From Rhizobium sp. Root708 (GTDB taxonomy: Bacteria; Pseudomonadota; Alphaproteobacteria; Rhizobiales; Rhizobiaceae), in assembly GCF_001429725.1 (NCBI RefSeq), contig NZ_LMHV01000014.1:1-45573 (forward strand): a stretch of DNA of 45,573 nt, given 5' to 3'. A program made the position numbers and the translations under genes. Under the pieces are notes generated by a model, which saw only the letters and a program-made list of their open reading frames with translations, made no database searches and was not told the origin of the DNA. Shown here piece by piece: positions 8,663-16,878 of the stretch (its first letter is position 1; each line of letters starts with the position of its first letter).

Positions 8663-9716
8663 CTACAATCTGTCTGGCGTAGCAATCCCAGTGAACCCGC
8701 ACAGTCTGCTCGACGAGATTTGCGAGCACTTCGTGGAGCATGCCGAGGTGGAGCGAAGCGAACACCTGGCCTTCCTGAAGAGTAAGATCGGGAACGCCAC
8801 GATCCGCGTGGATGATGGCAAACTGCTGATCGATCTCAGTTGCCCGACGGAGCAGGCGCTGCAGATGAGCCAGACGATGCTCGCGGAGCATCTCTTCTAC
8901 TTTGCCGGCGAAGAGCCTCTCGAACTCAGCTGGGCGAAGTCCGCAGCCTTGAAAGTGTTGCCTAACCTTCACACGGCAGTAGTCGTCGGCGCCGAAGACG
9001 TGACGCCGCACATGCGTCGTGTGAAATTCGCATGCAGCGACATCAGCCCGTTTCTCGGCGGCGACATGCATGTCCGCGTGCTCGTGCCGCCGAGCGGCAG
9101 GCAACCGATCTGGCCGGGACTTCGCTCCGACGGTCGCGTGGCGTGGCCACAAGGCGACGACGAGCTTCTGGTGCGCGTCTACACAATCCGCGCTGTTGAT
9201 GCGGAGAAGCGGGAACTCTGGATCGATTTCCTGCAGCACCCCCTAGCGGGCGTGAAGACACCCGGAGCGGACTTCGCGCGCGACGCGCGGATAGGGCAAA
9301 AGGTTGCGCTGCTTGGACCGGGCGGCGGTGGATTTCCCGTGGCACGGTCCATCCTGCTCGCCGGAGACGAAAGCGCGCTCCCGGCCATAGCAAGGATTGT
9401 GGAGGAAGCGCCAGCGGGCACAAAGCTGCAGGCGATTATCGAAGTTTCCGACGCGGCGGAAGAGCAACCGCTTGTCTCCGCTGCTTCACTCGACGTCCGT
9501 TGGCTGCACCGCTGCGACTACTCCGACAACGTCCGGTCCTCTCTCTTCGAGACGACCGCGGAAGCGATAGCTTCGATGGAAGATGGCACCTTTGTCTGGT
9601 TCGCCGCCGAGAAGGATGACGTCCGTGCGACCCGAGCCTTCCTGAAGGGGCGCGGCCATGACAGGAAGAACATGTACGTGGCGTGGTATTGGGAGCGTGG
9701 CGCTAGCCAGGCATGA
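8646..9716 (+). CDS. Siderophore-interacting protein (FAD ferric-siderophore reductase) with N-terminal DUF2218-like domain
   Basis: The protein has 356 residues. Residues about 1-105 form a DUF2218-like domain often fused to siderophore-interacting proteins in rhizobia. Residues about 110-230 are the FAD-binding domain, with the motif RVYTIR and the start HMRRVKFAC. The remainder is the SIP/NAD(P)H-binding domain (LLGPGGGGFP, LLAGDESALPAIARI, ending MYVAWYWERG). SIP enzymes of the ViuB/YqjH family reduce the ferric siderophore in the cytoplasm to release iron. ATG 8646 is preceded by AAGAGGAAA, a clear ribosome binding site inside the end of the ATPase gene. It is the last gene of the uptake operon. 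Confidence 0.9.
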   Translation: MTTAHDYNLSGVAIPVNPHSLLDEICEHFVEHAEVERSEHLAFLKSKIGNATIRVDDGKLLIDLSCPTEQALQMSQTMLAEHLFYFAGEEPLELSWAKSAALKVLPNLHTAVVVGAEDVTPHMRRVKFACSDISPFLGGDMHVRVLVPPSGRQPIWPGLRSDGRVAWPQGDDELLVRVYTIRAVDAEKRELWIDFLQHPLAGVKTPGADFARDARIGQKVALLGPGGGGFPVARSILLAGDESALPAIARIVEEAPAGTKLQAIIEVSDAAEEQPLVSAASLDVRWLHRCDYSDNVRSSLFETTAEAIASMEDGTFVWFAAEKDDVRATRAFLKGRGHDRKNMYVAWYWERGASQA

Positions 9717-9835
9717 CGGCGCTTTTCCGGAGAGCACGTGGGTCTTTCCGCCGATCGAATTGCGCTTCCGTTGTCATTCCGCGGCGAGCACGCTAACCCG
9801 GAACAAGCGAGGCGGTCGAGCGCGGGAGAGACAGA

Positions 9836-11833
9836 GTGCGTCGGACATTGAACCATACGGCGATGCCGGCGGCGGGCTTTATCGAGCCGTGGAGCGTCCG
9901 CGCCGGCGAGACTACCCGCGCTTTCGTTTCGTGCTCCGATCCCGAGGCGCGTATCTCCATTCAGACGCTTGACCTCGATGACGCCGAAATCGCCGAATGG
10001 TCCGTTTCGCGAGCGAACGATCGCTTCCGCGTGAGAGATTTCGACATCGGATCATGGGTCGAGATTCCTGTTTCCAAAACGGCTGCTGAAATCCACCTGG
10101 ACGTGGAAATTCTCTTCACGCTGAATAGCGCGACCAAGCCGGTTGTTTGCTGGGACGGTTTCGCGCTTACGCTCGACGCGAGCGGAGATCTGTGGGCCAA
10201 CGGCGAATTGCTGGCCCGCGTCGATAACGAGTTTTGGTACCGGCTTCACCTTTCCGCTCGTTCCGGCCGTGTCTTGTGCGGCCTTACGCGTTGCAACGGA
10301 ACTCCCGCTGGTGAAGTCGAAATCCTAGCTGGCGAGCCGTCCGGGGCGATCTGTCTTGGTGCCGAGCCAAGCCACAGGGATCAGACCCTTAATGCCCGCA
10401 TCGGTAGAATCGTGCTCGATACGGATAGCCGGAAATCCGAGTGGCGGTTTCAGGCTAATGCCGCGTCTGAAACATTGATGCCAATCGACGGCGGCGAAGG
10501 TCGGCTTTCCATTCGCAACGCTCCGACATTTGCGGTGGCATCGCCAAGATTCACCGGCGAGATTCATGATCCAAGGCTGGCGCCGTATCACTTCGATGCA
10601 ATTCATCTGCATGACGATGACTTTGGCGGGTTCGATTGGGAAGCGGATTTGGCGATCTCGGTGCCCGAGGATGCCCGGTCCGGGGTGTGTGCGCTTGTGA
10701 TCGAGACAATCGACGGCATCGAGAAACTTCCCTTCTTCGTGCGCGCGAGCCGGCCTGCCTCCTCGGTTGCCTTCCTGCTGCCGACCGCCACCTATCTCGC
10801 TTACGCAGACGAGCAGTTGCCTCCCGAGAAGTATCCCTGGCACGGCACTGACCGGGCGCACCGTTTCGCCACCGACAACAACTTCCTGAGCCTCTACGAC
10901 GTCCATGCCGACCTGAGCGGTGTCAGCCTGACAAGCAGTCGTCGCCCGCGAACCACGCTTCGGGACGACTATCACTACCCGCTGTCGAACTCGCCGCACC
11001 TTCTCTCGGTGGATCTCCAGTTTCTGAAGTTCTGTCACCGTCACGAAATCGCTGTCGACGTGCTGACGGACCATGATCTGCATGAGGAGGGCGCGGCCAG
11101 TCTCGCATCCTACGACTTGGTCCTGACGGGCAGCCATCCCGAATATTGGTCAGCACCGATGATGGCCGGCTTGAAGGACTATCTTCGCGGCGGTGGAAAC
11201 TTCGCCTACCTCGGCGGCAACGGCTTCTACTGGGTCGTGGCGATCCATGGGCACAGGATGGAGTTGCGCCGCGGCAAAAACGACATCTGGACAGGTCGGC
11301 CGGGCGAAACTCATCTGGCGATGACCGGCGAGCCCGGTGGGAACTGGGAAGACCGCGGACTAAATCACCCGCAAGCCCTGGTCGGCGTGACCTATGTCAT
11401 CATGGGTTTCGGCCAGTCTCGATCTTATCGGCGGCTGAGCGGCAGCTATAGCGGAGAGTATGCCTGGCTGTTCGAAGGCGTGACATCCGATCAGTTCGGC
11501 GGCGAGGGAACCGTGCTCGGTGGCGCGGCGGGATACGAGATCGACGCCGTCATCACGTCGCAGGTTACGCCGAAGAACCTGGTCAGGCTCGCGGTGGCTG
11601 ACGGTTTTGACGATGCCTTCCAAGTGAGGCCCGACTTGTGGATCGTCGAAGGCGATAGCGAGAGAGCGGCGCTGCGCAGGGCTGACATGACAGCCTATCG
11701 CCACGAAGGCGGTGGTATCGTCGTCTCGATGAGCTCGGTCGCCTGGATCGGTGCGCTGCCCGGCGCCGGACATGACAATGATGTCGGACGCATCATGCGC
11801 AACCTGATAGGACGGTTTCAGAGCCGGTTGTGA
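9836..11833 (+). CDS. N,N-dimethylformamidase-like large (beta) subunit
   Basis: This 665-residue protein has a beta-sandwich (LamG-like) N-terminal half and a C-terminal domain of the DMF amidohydrolase family: PTATYLAYADE near 316-326, LYDVHAD near 353-359, TGSHPEYWS at 431-439, GGNFAYLGGNGFYW near 452-466 and GGAAGYEID near 562-570. In characterised DMFase, two tyrosines and a glutamate bind iron and a His and Glu act in catalysis. Y320, Y354, E436, H434 and E568 are the likely equivalents, aligned by eye. The GTG start at 9836 has GGGAG 7 nt upstream. No separate small subunit is visible nearby, and the protein is shorter than the roughly 760-residue DMFase subunit, so the substrate may be a different amide. 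Confidence 0.75.
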   Translation: MRRTLNHTAMPAAGFIEPWSVRAGETTRAFVSCSDPEARISIQTLDLDDAEIAEWSVSRANDRFRVRDFDIGSWVEIPVSKTAAEIHLDVEILFTLNSATKPVVCWDGFALTLDASGDLWANGELLARVDNEFWYRLHLSARSGRVLCGLTRCNGTPAGEVEILAGEPSGAICLGAEPSHRDQTLNARIGRIVLDTDSRKSEWRFQANAASETLMPIDGGEGRLSIRNAPTFAVASPRFTGEIHDPRLAPYHFDAIHLHDDDFGGFDWEADLAISVPEDARSGVCALVIETIDGIEKLPFFVRASRPASSVAFLLPTATYLAYADEQLPPEKYPWHGTDRAHRFATDNNFLSLYDVHADLSGVSLTSSRRPRTTLRDDYHYPLSNSPHLLSVDLQFLKFCHRHEIAVDVLTDHDLHEEGAASLASYDLVLTGSHPEYWSAPMMAGLKDYLRGGGNFAYLGGNGFYWVVAIHGHRMELRRGKNDIWTGRPGETHLAMTGEPGGNWEDRGLNHPQALVGVTYVIMGFGQSRSYRRLSGSYSGEYAWLFEGVTSDQFGGEGTVLGGAAGYEIDAVITSQVTPKNLVRLAVADGFDDAFQVRPDLWIVEGDSERAALRRADMTAYRHEGGGIVVSMSSVAWIGALPGAGHDNDVGRIMRNLIGRFQSRL

Positions 11834-11852
11834 CTGCAAGGAAACTGAATAG

Positions 11853-11875
11853 CATCGGCGCCGGTGGCGCCGATG
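11853..11875. terminator. Bidirectional hairpin between convergent genes
   Basis: CATCGGCGCC (11853-11862) and GGCGCCGATG (11866-11875) form a perfect 10-bp stem with a GGT loop in the 48-bp gap between the convergent amidase-like and ABC ATPase genes. It lacks a strong T-tract on either side, so its termination role is inferred from position. Confidence 0.55.
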
Positions 11876-11881
11876 GCAAAC

Positions 11882-12664
11882 TCAATGCTCGTTCTCGCCC
11901 TGCGAGCCCGCCCTGATGGCGTTCAGCACCTCCTTCTGCAACGCCAGGAATTCCGGCGTCGAGATCATGTCCTGATTGCGCGGCCGCGCGAGCCCGACAT
12001 GGAATGTCGAATTGATGCGGCCCGGATTGATGCTCATCGCGATGATGCGATCCGAGAGATAAACGGCCTCTTCCACGTCGTGCGTTACGAAAAGAACCGT
12101 CAGCCGATGCTCTTCCCAAATTTGCGTCAGCAGTTCCTGCATCTGGTGCCGAGTCAAAGCGTCGAGCGCGCCGAACGGTTCATCCATGAGCAGCATCTTC
12201 GGTCGATACGACAAGGCGCGTGCGATCGCGACGCGCTGTTTCATGCCGCCCGAAAGTTGCGATGGGAAACTATCGGCGAAGCGATCGAGCTTGACAAGAT
12301 TGATGTGGTGCCGCGCGACTTCCCTGCATTCCGCCGACGACAGCCCGGCTGCCTGCAAGGCGAACTCGACGTTTTGCTGCGCCGTCAGCCACGGAAGAAG
12401 GGTGTAGGATTGGAAGACCACACCGCGGTCTAGCCCGGGGCCAACGATCGGTGCGCCGTCGGTCAACAGGACACCGTTGTCGAACCCCTGCAGACCGGCG
12501 ACGATCGATAGAAGGGTACTTTTTCCGCAACCGGAGGCGCCGACGAGAGAAACGAACTCGTTGTCGGCAAGTTCGAGGCTGATGTCATTCAGCGCATGGA
12601 CCGGGCCTTTCCTGGAGCCGTACCACTTGTTGAGCGACTCGATCTTCAGCTTGGGTTGGCTCAT
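11882..12664 (-). CDS. NitT/TauT-type ABC transporter ATP-binding protein (SsuB/TauB/NrtD-like)
   Basis: This 260-residue ATPase has Walker A GASGCGKST, signature LSGGMKQRVAIARALSYRP, Walker B LLMDEPFGALD and H-loop FVTHDVEEAVYLSDR. FGALDALTRHQMQ and DEPFGALD are typical of ATPases of nitrate/sulfonate/taurine-type transporters. ATG 12664 follows the permease stop by one base; an upstream in-frame start inside the permease gene is unlikely. It is the last gene of a three-gene operon read leftwards from 14565. The substrate cannot be assigned, though the converging DMFase-like gene suggests an amide or other small organic nitrogen or sulfur compound. Confidence 0.9.
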   Translation of the reverse strand: MSQPKLKIESLNKWYGSRKGPVHALNDISLELADNEFVSLVGASGCGKSTLLSIVAGLQGFDNGVLLTDGAPIVGPGLDRGVVFQSYTLLPWLTAQQNVEFALQAAGLSSAECREVARHHINLVKLDRFADSFPSQLSGGMKQRVAIARALSYRPKMLLMDEPFGALDALTRHQMQELLTQIWEEHRLTVLFVTHDVEEAVYLSDRIIAMSINPGRINSTFHVGLARPRNQDMISTPEFLALQKEVLNAIRAGSQGENEH

Positions 12665-12665
12665 C

Positions 12666-13526
12666 TCAATGTCTCGAAGCATAACGGAAGAAAACACGCT
12701 CGAGGGCCTTCATGGTTTGGTCGGTGACCAGACCAAGTAATCCGAGGAGCAGGATGTAACCGATGATCGTCTGCGTCTGGAAGTATCGCTGGGAGACGAC
12801 GATACGGTATCCGAGGCCTGACGTGGCGGCGACGAGTTCGGCGAGAACCAGCCAAGTCCAAGCCCAGCCAAGACTGATCCGCAGCGTATCCCATATTCCG
12901 GGCAAGGCGGACGGCAGAACGATGCGACGGAGGATCTTGGTTTCGGACATGCCGAGTGTTCGCCCAAGGCCGACGAAGTCCGTCGGGACGCGCTTGACGC
13001 TGTCCATGACCATCAGCACCTGCTGGAAGAAAGTTCCGATCCAGATGATGACGAACTTTTGCAGGTCGCTTGTTCCGGCCCAGAGGATGCTGAGAGGCAC
13101 GAAGGCCACGACCGGCATGTAGCGAACGAAGTCGACGAGGGGCTCGACGGCCGCTTCCCAGGTCTTGAAGCAGCCGATCATGATGCCGATCGGGATCGCC
13201 ATGGCAGATGCAAGCAGAAATCCGACGAGCATGCGGTAGATGCTTATGCCGGCGTCGTTCCAGAGAGTTCCATCGAGAGCAAGCTCCACCATCTTGCTCC
13301 AGACCGCTCCGGGACTGGGCAAAAAGATGGGCTTCACCCAGCCGGTCACAGTCGAAGCCCACCAGATGGCGAACAGAACGGCGAAGACCGCTATTGAGAT
13401 CAGCAGAAACGAACGGGCACCGATGGGATCGCCGATGCGAAAGGCGCTCGGAGGCCTGCCGACTCCCGCGCGCTCCTGCGCGCGGGGTCGTTCAGTCGTT
13501 GACGACAATGGTGAAGAGCTGGACAT
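12666..13526 (-). CDS. NitT/TauT-type ABC transporter permease
   Basis: This permease has about 286 residues and roughly six transmembrane segments of the BPD_transp_1 family: FLLISIAVFAVLFAIWWAS near the N-terminus, the EAA-type loop around VGLGRTLGMSETKILRRIV, and SLGWAWTWLVLAELVAA. This is the SsuC/TauC/NrtB family layout. ATG 13526 has GGAAG a few bases upstream and leaves a 25-bp gap to the binding-protein gene; ATG 13568, 14 codons earlier, would overlap that gene and lacks a ribosome site. A proline/arginine-rich cytoplasmic tail precedes the first helix. Confidence 0.9.
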   Translation of the reverse strand: MSSSSPLSSTTERPRAQERAGVGRPPSAFRIGDPIGARSFLLISIAVFAVLFAIWWASTVTGWVKPIFLPSPGAVWSKMVELALDGTLWNDAGISIYRMLVGFLLASAMAIPIGIMIGCFKTWEAAVEPLVDFVRYMPVVAFVPLSILWAGTSDLQKFVIIWIGTFFQQVLMVMDSVKRVPTDFVGLGRTLGMSETKILRRIVLPSALPGIWDTLRISLGWAWTWLVLAELVAATSGLGYRIVVSQRYFQTQTIIGYILLLGLLGLVTDQTMKALERVFFRYASRH

Positions 13527-13551
13527 TGCGCTTCCGTTGTTCTCGCAGGGA

Positions 13552-14565
13552 TTACTTGTTTGCCGCATCGACGAACGACGCGTCGATCATGCTGTCTGCG
13601 GAAACGTCGACGGTGACCAGACCTGCCTGCTTGGCGGCCTTCAGCACGTCGGCGAAGGTCTTGGTCTTGAAGTCACCGGCGAATGCCTTCGCAGCCTCTG
13701 CCGAGGTATAGTACTGGACGCCGTCGAAGGCGGTTTCCAGATCCTCCGGCGAGGCGCCGACCGCCTTGGAAATGATCGCGCGGTCTTCCTTGGTGTTGGC
13801 CTTGTAGTCAGCCAATGCCGCGTCCCATGCCTTGATCATCGCGACAACTTGGCCCGGCTTCGACTTCAGGACTTCTTCGCGAACGACGAACACGTCCGAA
13901 ACGAGACCCGGATCCTTTCCTGCTTCGAAGAGAAGCTGGATGTTCTTGTCCTGCGCCCGCGCGGTCGAAATGTAGGGCTCGTAGGTGACGGCAACAGGAA
14001 CGCGTCCCGCGATCAGTGCCGTTCCCGCGTCAGCTGCCGGCATCGGAACGCGAACGATGTCGTCGATCGTCATGCCGTTGCTCGAGAGCGCGTAGTTGAG
14101 GAGGATATCGCTCGTCGTGCCTTCTTCGAAGGCGACATTCTTGCCCTTCAAATCGGCAATGCTCTTGATGTCGCTACCTGCGAGGATCGCGTCGGCCTTC
14201 AGGCTGAAGTCCAGCAGGGAGACAATCTTGACCGGTAGGCCGGCGGCAACCATGGCCATCGCGGTGTGGGTCGCGATATTGGCGCCATCGAGCTGGCCGC
14301 TCGCCAGGGCCGCGTTGATATCCTTGTCTTCGGCAAAGTTCACCAGTTCGACATCATCGAGATTGGCCTTCTTGAACAGGCCCTTGCTGGCGGCAACATG
14401 CCACTGGCCGTAACCGAGCCAAGGCTCGATGCCGATCTTGAACGTGCCCGGCTCCGGCTTGGCCGGAATCTCTGCGGCTTGCGCTGCGGTTCCTGCGAGA
14501 ACGCCGACGACCGCGAACGCGATCGCTGCGCGGGAAAGCTGCTTGCTGATAGATGTGTACTTCAT
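13552..14565 (-). CDS. NitT/TauT-type ABC transporter substrate-binding protein
   Basis: This 337-residue periplasmic protein has a signal peptide (KQLSRAAIAFAVVGVLAGTA, cleavage near AQAAE) followed by a SsuA/TauA/NMT1-type type II fold: FKIGIEPWLGYGQWHVAASK, then ASGQLDGANIATHTAM and DLKGKNVAFEEGTTSDILL. ATG 14565 is preceded by AGAGGGG at a good distance; an upstream in-frame ATG would precede the signal peptide with unrelated residues. It is the first gene of the transporter operon. Related proteins bind nitrate, sulfonates, taurine, or pyrimidine and amide precursors; which applies here cannot be told. It could also supply the adjacent dehydrogenase cluster. Confidence 0.9.
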   Translation of the reverse strand: MKYTSISKQLSRAAIAFAVVGVLAGTAAQAAEIPAKPEPGTFKIGIEPWLGYGQWHVAASKGLFKKANLDDVELVNFAEDKDINAALASGQLDGANIATHTAMAMVAAGLPVKIVSLLDFSLKADAILAGSDIKSIADLKGKNVAFEEGTTSDILLNYALSSNGMTIDDIVRVPMPAADAGTALIAGRVPVAVTYEPYISTARAQDKNIQLLFEAGKDPGLVSDVFVVREEVLKSKPGQVVAMIKAWDAALADYKANTKEDRAIISKAVGASPEDLETAFDGVQYYTSAEAAKAFAGDFKTKTFADVLKAAKQAGLVTVDVSADSMIDASFVDAANK

Positions 14566-14639
14566 TGGAACCCCTCTTTTGACAACGTCATTTGGTTGTA
14601 CGGCTTGCGCCGTGTTCGTTGGCATCTATTCTTTTTCCT

Positions 14640-14678
14640 TGCACAAACATCAAGGTCGATAACGGGGACGTTTGTGCA
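14640..14678. promoter_or_regulatory. Widely spaced perfect inverted repeat upstream of the NitT/TauT operon
   Basis: TGCACAAAC at 14640-14648 recurs as GTTTGTGCA at 14670-14678, a 9/9 match with a 21-nt spacer and centres 30 bp apart, about three helical turns. It lies in the 212-bp gap between the kinase 3' end and the binding-protein start, about 75-113 bp upstream of that start. It may be an operator with two half-sites on the same DNA face, or part of a terminator for the kinase operon. No other feature was seen in the gap. Confidence 0.35.
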
Positions 14679-14777
14679 TGTCATGCGTTCCTCGGTCAGG
14701 AAAATTTTGCTCGACCGTTCCTTTCATCGCCTTTCGTACATTCATGGCTGCGGATGCCGCGTGGAGAAGATGATCTC

Positions 14778-16067
14778 TTACCTTTCGGGATCAATGCTCG
14801 CGAGGAAATGCGTTATCGCGTCCTCGCCCTCAATTGGATCCGAGCCTGTCATTACCGCAACCGAAAAGCCGATCAGGGACGAGGTCGGGTTATGGGTAGC
14901 CGCGCCTGCGCGCAAGTTCATCACAAGCGTCGGGCACAGGAATAGTCCGAGCCGGATCACCTGCCTCCAGTCGGCGGGAAGCAGACCACGCTGTTTCAGC
15001 GTCGCCAGCAACGGCTTCCACATTGTCTCTGCCTTCGCTTGAAGAAGCGATTGACGCACCGGGCTCAGCCGCCAGTCGAAGTCGGCGTACAGCGTTCCGT
15101 TTTCATAGCGTGCGCTGGCGCTTGCCTTTTCCTGCAGGACAGCTGGCTCATAGAGCCAGTAGGGATGGGCGAGAATATTGTGAAACGTTGCCTTCACCTC
15201 GGCCAGGAGAGTGGGAATATGTTCACCAGCAAACGCCGGATCGAAAAAGGAGAGCGTGGCGTCCGCTCCGTCGCGCTCGTACCAGACATTCGCGTTGTGG
15301 GCGTCGCCGTGCGCCGTCACACCACCGGCATCCGCCAGACGGGCAGGATTGAGCCTTTCGTGGGCAAGGTCGAAAAGCTCGGCGATCGTGTTCTTGTATT
15401 CCATTCCGTTGACGACGAAGCGCGCCTTTGAGAACTCTTGCCACAAGAGCGTGACGCCAGGGAAGGCAAACTCCTTGTCGACATAAAAACTCGCAAGGCG
15501 CCCGCCGGGATAGTTCTCGGCCGGAGCTGTTACCAACCGATCATAGAAAAGCCGGTTGATCGGCTCCTTGACGACCTGGTCCGCCGTTACCGGATGCAGT
15601 GTCTTGAGATAGACGGCAAGGACCTCTTCATTAAGCTTGCGTTCGGCATCCACGGCCCGCTTTGCCTCGTCATCGTCGTGCCGCTCATCGATCGCTCGCA
15701 ACACGTCGGAGAAGCGAGGGTTCGTCCGGCGCTTGTAGACAAGGATCTGTTCGCCCGGGAGGGTCGACATCATCGCCGGCTGATCCACGGGGAGACCGGC
15801 CCGAGCGAGGATATCGGCGCGATAGTATTCGCCGCTCATCTCTTCCTCGTTCTCTTCCTGATGGAACTTGAAGAAGTAGGGCGCATCGCCGACGTCGAAG
15901 AAACCGTTCAGCGAATTCAGGCTGTACTGGTCGTGATTGATCACAAGATTGCCGACGTCAATCTGGAACAGGTCATGAAGCAATTCGACGAGAAGCGTTT
16001 CCGCGATGCCGTCGCGCTGCCTTGCATGATCTCGAATGACGGCGGTTCGGCTCGAACTCTGGCTCAT
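14778..16067 (-). CDS. Aminoglycoside-phosphotransferase-fold small-molecule kinase
   Basis: The protein has 429 residues with an APH/choline-kinase fold. A nucleotide-binding lobe contains K67 (YFFKFHQ) and E80 as candidate Lys-Glu pair, the catalytic loop is HGDAHNANVW at 253-262, and a metal-binding DFG equivalent is FFDPAFAG near 274-281 (D276). It would phosphorylate a hydroxylated or amino-alcohol substrate in the cytoplasm. It is the last gene of the minus-strand operon with the HisD-like dehydrogenase, alcohol dehydrogenase and GntR regulator, 40 bp after the regulator. I do not recognise a characterised orthologue. A role in phosphorylating a catabolic intermediate is inference; antibiotic resistance is unlikely given the catabolic operon. 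Confidence 0.7.
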   Translation of the reverse strand: MSQSSSRTAVIRDHARQRDGIAETLLVELLHDLFQIDVGNLVINHDQYSLNSLNGFFDVGDAPYFFKFHQEENEEEMSGEYYRADILARAGLPVDQPAMMSTLPGEQILVYKRRTNPRFSDVLRAIDERHDDDEAKRAVDAERKLNEEVLAVYLKTLHPVTADQVVKEPINRLFYDRLVTAPAENYPGGRLASFYVDKEFAFPGVTLLWQEFSKARFVVNGMEYKNTIAELFDLAHERLNPARLADAGGVTAHGDAHNANVWYERDGADATLSFFDPAFAGEHIPTLLAEVKATFHNILAHPYWLYEPAVLQEKASASARYENGTLYADFDWRLSPVRQSLLQAKAETMWKPLLATLKQRGLLPADWRQVIRLGLFLCPTLVMNLRAGAATHNPTSSLIGFSVAVMTGSDPIEGEDAITHFLASIDPER

Positions 16068-16107
16068 GATGCTCTCGTATTTTCGGTCTTCTAGGTGTCA
16101 AAAACGG

Positions 16108-16878
16108 CTATCGCGCGGGCGGCAGGTATCTGCTGCCAAGCGCGTAGCGGCTTCCGACATAGGTGAATGTATTCACGGTGGCGACGGTCTGGCCGGTCCA
16201 GGTCTTTCGAAACAGGACGAGGCAGCTGTCGTTCTCGCGGATATGAAGAAGCTTTGCGTGCGTCTCGCTAGCCGGGACCGCGCTGATCAGATGCTCGACT
16301 TCGGTGAGCGGCGTGCTGTGTTGGAGATAGTCATAGGTGGCGATCGACGTGAAATCCTGGTCGAGATAGTTTTTCACCAACTCGGGGTTTACGTAGCGCT
16401 CCTCCAATTGCACCGGCACATTGTTCTCGAAGTGGACGACAAGCGAATGATCGACGGGCTGACGCGTCCTGAACTCAAAGGCGCGCAACAGCGTCGGATC
16501 CGGATGCTCGATACGCTCGAGCACGACAACTTCCGCTCTGTGTCGGCTGCCGCGCGCTTTGATTTCGTTGATGATGTTGCTGATCTCGATCAAGGTCGAT
16601 TGCGCCTTGGGAGGCGCAACGAACGTCCCGACACCTTGCACGCGCCGAAGCAGCCCCTGTGCGGTCAACTCGCGAAGCGCGCGATGAACCGTCATTCGCG
16701 AAACGCCGAGCGAGGACACCAGATCGTGCTCGGATGGCAGCTTGGCATCCTGCGGCCAATTGCCGTTCCCGATGTTACCGAGCACGAAGTCCTTCACCTT
16801 CTCGTATAGCGGTGATGCCGTGTTTGAGAGGCCAGTCAAACGTGTCTCCATCTCTGTTGCAGCATGCGTGTTGTTCAA
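16108..16878 (-). CDS. GntR-family (HutC/UTRA) transcriptional regulator
   Basis: This protein of about 256 residues has an N-terminal winged helix (PLYEKVKDFVLGNI, then KLPSEHDLVSSLGVSRMTVHRALRELTAQGLLRR and a VQGVGTFVA wing) and a UTRA ligand-binding domain from about residue 105 (EVVVLERIEHPD to the end). This is the HutC subfamily, usually repressors released by a pathway intermediate. A TTG start at 16878 overlaps the alcohol dehydrogenase stop; ATG 16851 is an alternative nine codons in. HutC-type operators are short palindromes with outer TGT/ACA. The repeated ATGTCTATACAT at 19451-19462 and 20330-20341 fits and probably represents its sites, implying autoregulation of the operon. Confidence 0.88.
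   Translation of the reverse strand: MNNTHAATEMETRLTGLSNTASPLYEKVKDFVLGNIGNGNWPQDAKLPSEHDLVSSLGVSRMTVHRALRELTAQGLLRRVQGVGTFVAPPKAQSTLIEISNIINEIKARGSRHRAEVVVLERIEHPDPTLLRAFEFRTRQPVDHSLVVHFENNVPVQLEERYVNPELVKNYLDQDFTSIATYDYLQHSTPLTEVEHLISAVPASETHAKLLHIRENDSCLVLFRKTWTGQTVATVNTFTYVGSRYALGSRYLPPAR

Noticed and set aside
14778..16067. Aminoglycoside resistance gene
   Set aside because: The APH fold is shared by many metabolic kinases, and the gene ends a catabolic operon with its own regulator.
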